The notes below the pieces were generated by a model. That model had not been told where the DNA came from. It searched no databases and saw only the letters and a list, made by a program, of their open reading frames with translations. A stretch of DNA of 64,000 nt from positions 15,885,207-15,949,206 of the forward strand of contig CM072152.1 in the NCBI GenBank assembly GCA_036850595.1, given 5' to 3'. Positions within the stretch are counted from its first letter, which is position 1. Each line of letters begins with the position of its first letter. This DNA comes from Rhyacichthys aspro. Taxonomy: Eukaryota; Chordata; Actinopteri; Gobiiformes; Rhyacichthyidae. This document shows, in pieces, positions 58,963 through 64,000 of the stretch. The translations under genes and the position numbers were made by a program.

Positions 58963-59462
58963 TAGTGTTGAAGTCAAGACCGCATTGACGCATATCAAGA
59001 CTCTGAAAGACTTTTAGCTCTCAAGACAAAGTCAAGACCAAGACCGTGTCACGTGGGACCAGGTCAAGACCAAATAAAGACCAGGGCCAGTGTACAATGC
59101 ACTGAAATAGATACAAGGAAAGAGTTATAAAATCTGAACAGTCCAAGTCCAGTTTTGAACCAAGTGAAAATTCATGGAGGTTAGTGTTTGTTGAAGGAGG
59201 CAGAGTGAGACCAGTCCTAGACCAAGTCCAGACCAGTGTTTGGAGACCAGAGGAAGAGTTAGAACAAGATTTTTAATTGAATATAAAATGACTAAGATTT
59301 GCATCAAAACCCAACAAAAGACAAATATTCCATTTATGGTTTGCCTTGGTTGGTCTTAGCATCCGAGACCGAGACAAGACCGAGTAAAAATGAGATAGAG
59401 ATCAAGACAAGACCCAGACTTTTAGGGATCGAGACCATGACTCAAGACCAAGGCAGGTCTTT
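58963..59462 (+). repeat. AAGACC-rich dispersed repeat, long copy
   Basis: CAAGACC, AAGACCAAG and GAGACCAAG-type units recur about twenty times over 500 bp, in two clusters (58,975-59,085 and about 59,205-59,460) separated by less repetitive sequence. The units are not in a fixed register, so this is not a clean satellite. Its first 30 bp match, in reverse, the short copy at 6,589-6,652. The pattern recurs in many fish genomes and is probably part of an interspersed element. An open frame over it (59,299-59,484) only translates the repeat. Confidence 0.72.
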
Positions 59463-59999
59463 ACTATTAGATGTTATATTATAGCACTTTAAAACTGACA
59501 AACTGATTCAGTAAAAGAGAAGTTGTTGTTTGTTCTTTAAAAAAGTTAAAGTATGAGACCCAAAACACTTTCCTTCAAAGTGTTAGCCCACAATTGAAAA
59601 GAAATGACAAAACTTTTTTTTTTTCAATTTTTGTTTCTTATTGTCATAGCTTTTTATGCATTGTTGCTGTCTGTTGAAATGTCTAAACCTTGAAAATCAT
59701 GAGGTAAGACTTACCTTCTTACTAGATTTTCTTTTATCAAAGCAACACAACGTGACTTGTAAAGATTTACAGATTCAAACTTTTTAGTGTGAAAAGTTGT
59801 GTTGAGTTGGACAGTCTCTAAAATATACAGTGCTTAAAAAAAAGGCAAACCTTGGTTCAAATGGCTAAAATGCATCATGTGCAAAGGAATGAAGTAGCAA
59901 AGTGCACACTGGACCCATGTATGTGGATTCATATGGTGAGCAAAGATGTTTGTTAAAGTGAGTTAGCCAAGGAAGGTATTATATCACCGGCAGGAAAAT
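59463..59999. other. Noncoding DNA, nothing recognised
   Basis: AT-rich background. Confidence 0.45.
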
Positions 60000-60270
60000 C
60001 AATAAGAACAGTTGTGCTTTTTTCATCAGAGCGGCCGTGTATTGAGCTCCACAGATCCACTAACAGGTTATCAACTCAGGGCGAGCCGTGTGTGTGTGAC
60101 TGCGTATGTATTCATTAACATCCTTATCGCAGAGCCGACTCACGCTCCTGTCTCTCTTTCGCCGGGCCGGGGCGTGGAACTATTGACCAGGTGCCAGGGG
60201 ATAGGAGCTATTGATTGTGACTTATCCAGCTGTTTATATTTGAACCCTGGGTTTAACCTACATTGATCGA
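60000..60270. promoter_or_regulatory. Candidate cis-regulatory block
   Basis: GC-rich stretches with CpGs (GAGCGGCCGTG, CGCCGGGCCGGGGCG near 60,160) are interleaved with TTCATTAACATCC and CTTATCGC (GATA-like) and with CTATTGACC/CTATTGATTG (SOX-like). Repeat-free apart from a short GT run. No exon is supported. Confidence 0.28.
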
Positions 60271-62633
60271 CACACACCTCTGTGTCTGCAGGTGTTCAAC
60301 TCTGCTTCCTGCTAATGGGGCTAAGTGATTGTGCAAAGGTGTGTGTGAGTCTGTTTGTGTGTGTCTAGCCAGTTCATTGTGTTTTATTTTTTCTATGTTG
60401 CATCATTTTATTTCATTCCATATTTTCAAAACTATGCTCACACTTTCTTATTGAATTTCATTGTGACATAATAATGACAAAACAAGAGGAACACTACATG
60501 AATCAATGAATATTAGGCATTTTTTCATAACATAATGTTTTAATGCACCGCTATTGGTGGGAATAGCTGTCAATCACTTTGTAAATGATGAAGATATAAA
60601 ACCAGGTTTTGACACAAATGTTGACAAGTAGCTTCCTGATCTAAATCAAAGCTGGAGGTCATGTGTTCATCTTAAATATTAATAATTCACTCAATAATAA
60701 TGCTGTAATACCAGAGTCAATTGACCTGAATTTACTCATGATAACCTTTTACAGTACACCCGCCGGCCTGGACACACTAACAAAGGCACACAATTTAATT
60801 TTCATATTTTGTTTTGGCTCTCAAAAGGTATTACACGTCAACTTATACCTAAATTATACATAATAGATTATTAAATTAAATATAATATATTACAACTACA
60901 TATTTTGTTTAAAATACAAATGAGTAAAATCTTTGTACCTATATTTGTGTTATTACACGTTAGTACTTACATATGCGTATGCCTGTCTCGTTCCCTCTTC
61001 ATCTGAAAGGGTTGTAATGAGTCTTCAGGGAGAGCTGATGTGAATTATTAATATTCACTCATGATACTGTTCATGAATTAACTGAAGCCGGAGAAGGAAG
61101 ACAGGACACACTGGCTGTAAGCAAAGGAGAGACAGAGAAGTGATGAATAGTTAGCTTCAAACTAATAAAGGAGAAACACAGGAGGTGCAAGACCAGGAGT
61201 ATATCACCAAACATTAGGACTAAAGGATATTACCTTTTTGTGTTCACAGAGAAGAGACAAAGGCATGTGGTTAAAACGTAATTGAACTGAATTTCAATTG
61301 GGATTTTACCCCAACTTAAAAACTGGAAATGCAAACCAACTTAAGTTACACTTTCTTTATTCCTGTTCTCTGCATTCAACCCATCTTTTTTTTTTGCTGT
61401 GGCAACCTTTCCTCTCCAGATTTTGAGCCAGTATCTTTATTTATCTTTATTCCTCAAGTGTTTATACCTTTTGAAACAACTTATAAAATACTAAAATAGA
61501 GTTCCCCACTGCCTCATTTGTAGACCACCTTGCCCCATGGCTAACACAAGTTTCAACACAGAAATGACACATGCAAATCTAAACCAATATTTCAATATTC
61601 TGAAAGGCATTTAAAAATCAACCAGGCTCAATCAATTAGACTGTAGAATGATCGGTAAAGGTGCATTCTTAAATATAAAGCACCATTTCTGTCTCTTTAA
61701 ATCCAGCGGCCACACTCACAGAGCTGTCCTGCTGCTATTCTTTTCTTGGTCTACTGCTTATGGCCCAAAATGGACCTCACAGCATGAAAGAGTAAAGTCT
61801 CCTGTGTTTCATTTGGGTTAGGGTAGGAAAAGTGGTCATAATGGTTAGAGTCCTTCTATTTAATCTTTCCACAAGCAACTATACGAGGATAGATGTGTGA
61901 GTGTGGAGGACAGGAGGTCTACACCGAGCGCGTGCAGCTGTCGAGGTGGGGTTTTTGATGCTGCTCTGTTGTACTGTCACTTCAGAACTGGGCTGGGTTT
62001 ACAGGTCAGAGGTCAGGGGTTATCAGATCAAGCCTGACAGACCCATCTGTGTGGGCAGACAGCTATGTGTTACCTTTTTTTATTCACTGCACATCAAAGT
62101 GTAGGGTTCGTGCTTTTGACCAGTAAAGGTGGATTAGTGGAATTAAAGGGTGACAATGTCTATTTATTTTCACACTCCAAAGTCTATGGTTTAGAAGTCA
62201 GTGTTAGCCTCTTAGCAAGCATGCTCCATGATCAAAGATGGCTGCTTTTGTGAATGTAAATGTTGCCCATCAGTCCCTGACCAGCCATATCCATTCCATT
62301 CACTATAGAGTGTGCTTTTTGCAATGCTTTGTTTTTTCTGATTGATTGTATGTTTTGCAAAAGCGCCTGTTGCTACTGCCTCCAAGAAATCTAACTCAAA
62401 TCCACAGAGTCCCAACTATTTTTTTGGATAGGATAAAAAAGAGAATCAGAATGGCTGAGCAGGTTAGATTTTAGAAGGTCATACCGAAAACATTTATGCA
62501 GTCTTGTACAAGAAGCTTGTGAGTTATCCTGCACAGAGCTGTCATCATATCATCATAATGGATCATCGCATCCAATACACACATGCAAATGAACTTGATC
62601 TTTCTTACCAAAGTTGAAACAAAGACACTGGGC
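60271..62633. other. Noncoding DNA
   Basis: AT-rich background without a supported gene. An inverted repeat with 6-bp arms, GTGAATTATTAATATTCAC, lies at 61,040-61,058 around a TTAAT core. Nothing else is nameable. Confidence 0.5.
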
Positions 62634-62990
62634 TTAACTGCGCGCATTAAAAGTTTTCATCTCTTGTTGCATCATTTCATAGCCTTCTCTGTGTCTGACA
62701 TATTTAGGTTCTTTGAAAACTTCGGGCACTTTACCCAGAATCAAAAATGAGTTTCTGTATGTGCTCCTGCTCGACATGCATCTGTAATGAAGGCCCCGGT
62801 GGAGCTCAGGACGGTAATATATTTTATTAGAAGAGAGTGGTCCCTGATTTTGGAAGAAGAGCAGTTCTCCGCGGTTTGCTTTGCCTGGCGCTTCCACCTG
62901 TACCTGGGAAGGAATCAAACCCACAACTTACACAGCTCTTAGACTCCTCTTCAGCCTCTTAGTCGGCTACTGGCAGCCTTCAGCACTAGG
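62634..62990 (-). other. Unassigned block: B-box-like site and open frame, possible SINE
   Basis: On the minus strand, TAGCCGACTAAGAGG (about 62,957-62,971) and GGTTTGATTCC (about 62,911-62,921) are placed roughly like the A and B boxes of a tRNA-derived promoter. A 96-codon frame (62,634-62,924) runs downstream in the same direction. The frame's translation is not low-complexity, but I do not recognise it. It could be a SINE I do not know with a chance frame, a decayed gene fragment, or coincidence. Confidence 0.3.
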
Positions 62991-64000
62991 AACCCTACAG
63001 AGAGGACACACACATTTTTGGAAATAAGCAGCAGTTAATGGAGTTATACAGTCCTCTTTGTATGGCTCCATCTATGAGTCTTCACTGTAGTTTTGTGCAC
63101 ATTCATTTGCTTTAAATGAAAACATACTTCATTTGCATTTATATTTGAGCTTCATTTCAAAAAATGTGCAAGTTTTCTGGAAACACCACTCGTGATTGAG
63201 ACAGGCCAGAGGTAAAACAGAAGAATGTCGTATTGAGGGCAGATTAAATGAGGGTTTTGTTCCGTTCGCTCCAGATGTTGAGTCTATGTGTTTTATTTTT
63301 ACATTCTTGGCTTGAGGCCCGTATATATTTTGGATGAGGCAGGGAGTATATAATATCAGTGGAAAATGCTGCGGTCTGGTACCTTTTAAATAACATTTCC
63401 TCCTTTTTCTGCTGCTGTCCTGTTTTTCTTTCCATGTTGTCTTTTATTCGGGAATGAGCTTTGAGAGGTGATGTTTAGAAAAGTGCTGAAATGAGACTGG
63501 CCACGGGCTTCAGGGAATCACTGGAGACCCCGACGCACGGCAAAGAGAACACAGACAGTCTACACATAAAACTGTTGGAGGAGGAAGGCCGTAAATGGTA
63601 AGGGGTCACTCGGGCACCGCTACGTCTTGGGGTGGCCCTTTACTGTATGTGTAGTCAGAAATACAGTGGCGCTAATATTTTTCCTTTTGGCCACTGGAAG
63701 AAATTATACCGAAGGTGCTCAGGGACTAACATTTTGGACTTTCTTTCTCCCATTTCTGATTTATTTTTGGACAAATCTGGACTGAAGTGGGCTAAAATCT
63801 GCACTAGAGCAGTTAATGGAGTTGTAAAGCTAGGGTAGGCTCCTGGGAAATATAACCACAAGGCTTCCAAACTTCTCTCTGTGTGTCTATGTCTCACACT
63901 TTCTTTTAGTCCTGCGGTAGGCCTGCTCCTGACTGAAAAGCCACACAAAAAGAATGTAAGATCTCTCCCATCGACCCTCATGGTGGGCCCTGTCATCACT
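62991..64000. other. Noncoding DNA to the window end
   Basis: A 114-codon minus-strand frame (63,655-63,999) reaches the window edge. It has no recognisable domain and I cannot exclude that it continues beyond. A repeat-free, GC-richer block at about 63,500-63,640 is present. No gene supported. Confidence 0.45.

Noticed and set aside
59299..59484. 61-codon frame rich in Lys, Arg and Thr
   Set aside because: It is the translation of the AAGACC repeat.
1..64000. CRISPR arrays, operons, ribosome-binding sites or bacterial-type terminators
   Set aside because: The sequence is animal nuclear DNA; no regularly spaced repeat array of CRISPR type is present and prokaryotic signals do not apply.

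Overview
The window is 64 kb of vertebrate, almost certainly teleost-fish, nuclear DNA in which I find no protein-coding gene, rRNA or functional tRNA gene. The teleost reading rests on its repeats: the 3' tail of a Rex3/RTE-type LINE (about 20,061-20,197), a CR1/L2/Rex1-type LINE reverse-transcriptase C-terminus (about 13,357-13,587, minus strand), a single Tc1-family IR/DR end of the Sleeping Beauty type (28,131-28,252), several tRNA-derived DANA/mermaid-like SINE pieces (7,917-8,034; 39,425-39,724; 50,068-50,180; 57,862-58,080; weaker ones near 32,395 and 46,953), a dispersed AAGACC-rich repeat present twice in opposite orientation (6,589-6,652 and 58,963-59,462), and many CA/GT and TA microsatellites. 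The longest open frame is about 160 codons. The long frames are mostly translations of pyrimidine-rich or (GT)n/(CA)n DNA and show no domain I recognise, apart from the two LINE remnants.

The rest is single-copy-looking noncoding sequence. It alternates between AT-rich background and blocks of mixed composition that carry clustered homeodomain (TAATTA), POU, forkhead, CCAAT-box and nuclear-receptor-type motifs. That texture is typical of a gene desert or a very large intron around a developmental regulator. I mark these blocks as candidate cis-regulatory elements with low confidence, because conservation, the decisive evidence, cannot be computed here. The densest are 3.0-3.5, 5.65-6.1, 7.4-7.6, 8.4-8.6, 15.4-16.0, 20.4-20.6, 21.8-22.3, 33.6-34.0, 40.7-41.0, 51.1-52.7, 54.8-56.8, 58.5-58.7 and 60.0-60.3 kb.

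Layout: 1-13 kb is noncoding with several candidate elements and one SINE fragment; 13.3 kb has a LINE fragment; 14-20 kb is noncoding; 20.06 kb has the Rex3 tail, followed directly by the most unusual local structure in the window, a three-copy 31-32-bp repeat with TAATTA cores (20,531-20,612); 21-39 kb is mostly plain noncoding DNA with the Tc1 end at 28.1 kb; 39.4 kb has the longest SINE copy, lacking its tRNA B box; 40-51 kb is mostly background; 51-61 kb is rich in candidate elements with a tRNA-Glu-like SINE and the AAGACC repeat; 61-64 kb is background with one poorly understood block at 62.6-63.0 kb.

No operon, pathway or gene set can be described because no gene is supported. The most checkable leads are the phased homeodomain-site array, the solitary Tc1 end, the inverted pair of AAGACC repeats, and the unassigned block at 62.6-63.0 kb.
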